Shown: positions 5,377-5,695 of the stretch, one piece after another | Numbering within the stretch: the stretch's first letter is position 1 | Layout: each line of letters starts with the position of its first letter | Assembly (NCBI GenBank): GCA_031254385.1 | Contig: JAIRUO010000025.1 | Span: 1 to 5,695, forward strand | Source: Treponema sp. | GTDB lineage: Bacteria > Spirochaetota > Spirochaetia > Treponematales > Breznakiellaceae | Reading direction: 5' to 3' | Length of the DNA stretch: 5,695 bases | Notes under the pieces: model-generated | The model's database searches: none | What the model was told of the DNA's origin: nothing | Seen by the model: the letters and a program-made list of their open reading frames with translations, nothing else | Made by a program: the position numbers and the translations under genes

Positions 5377-5695
5377 CATTCTCTCCGTATTCAATAATGC
5401 GCTTTACGGTCTGGCCCTGCGTAGGTACAAGAAGGCCGTTAATCGCAATCATTTTTATCTCCTGCCTTTCGATCCAGTTTCCCCTGCTGTCAATGACGTA
5501 TTCATAACGCGAGTCAGCTCCGCCGCTTTGTTCTTCTCTAAGCCGGACCAGCAATCCTATCATATCCCATTGAAGTGAATAAAATTCCGCCTCTGCTTCC
5601 GGGTACTGCCGGTTCCAGTACCTGGGGAGGTCTTCATTTATATAATGAACAGAATAAATTCCGCCACTATTGCGCTTCTCTGTAACAAGATAGCG
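5369..5695 (-). CDS. C-terminal part of a protein with a YD-like motif (5' end outside window)
   Basis: The - strand frame is open from the window edge to TGA at 5371-5369, giving 108 residues with no start required inside the window. Residues 64-74 read YEYVIDSRGNW and 99-103 read RIIEY. This Y-x-Y-x-x-D-x-x-G-N-W plus R-x-I-x-Y arrangement resembles a single YD/RHS-like repeat unit, a pattern common in uncharacterised secreted or lipid-anchored proteins. The earlier part (residues 1-58) contains a tyrosine-rich stretch and a helix (LQWDMIGLLVRLREEQ) that I cannot assign. Cellular location cannot be judged without the N-terminus. The stop overlaps the next gene by 8 bases. The frame is secure, the function unknown. 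Confidence 0.75.
   Translation of the reverse strand, partial: RYLVTEKRNSGGIYSVHYINEDLPRYWNRQYPEAEAEFYSLQWDMIGLLVRLREEQSGGADSRYEYVIDSRGNWIERQEIKMIAINGLLVPTQGQTVKRIIEYGENDE

Overview
The window is a compact bacterial chromosome segment, most likely from a spirochaete of the Treponema group. The evidence for that is protein style and gene order: a Treponema-like GAF/HD-GYP protein, and an infC-rpmI-rplT translation cluster followed directly by ZapB-like and ZapA-like cell-division genes. The assignment is by recognition only, with no database search. There is no sign of phage, insertion sequence, CRISPR array, tRNA or rRNA.

Left half, + strand, 1-3496: one tightly packed set of co-oriented genes. 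The 3' end of infC (IF-3) is followed by rpmI (L35), rplT (L20), a 183-residue coiled-coil protein of ZapB type, a 548-residue fusion of a ZapA-like domain to a type I mannose-6-phosphate isomerase (ManA), and a YaiI/YqxD family (DUF188) protein. Gaps are 1 to 40 bases, and the last two genes overlap by 17 bases. I see no internal promoter or terminator, so the genes are probably co-transcribed from a promoter upstream of the window. A short hairpin covers the rplT ribosome binding site right after the rpmI stop, as expected for L35-to-L20 translational coupling.

Right half, - strand, 5695-3497: a second set read leftwards. It holds the C-terminal part of a protein with a YD-like motif (cut by the window edge), an 87-residue protein of unknown function that overlaps it, a single-domain parvulin prolyl isomerase, and a GAF plus HD-GYP cyclic-di-GMP phosphodiesterase. 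The last gene may have its own promoter and a leaderless or near-leaderless start. The two gene sets converge with no intergenic base: the stop codons abut as TAG|CTA at 3494-3499.

The most unusual feature is the ZapA-ManA fusion, which joins a Z-ring accessory domain in frame to a catalytically intact-looking sugar isomerase. Its linker carries two adjacent perfect inverted repeats that look like an inserted palindromic element. With the ZapB-like gene just upstream, this suggests a ZapB/ZapA division module embedded in a ribosomal-protein operon and physically tied to a central sugar-phosphate enzyme. The physical fusion is read from the sequence; any functional link between division and metabolism is inference.
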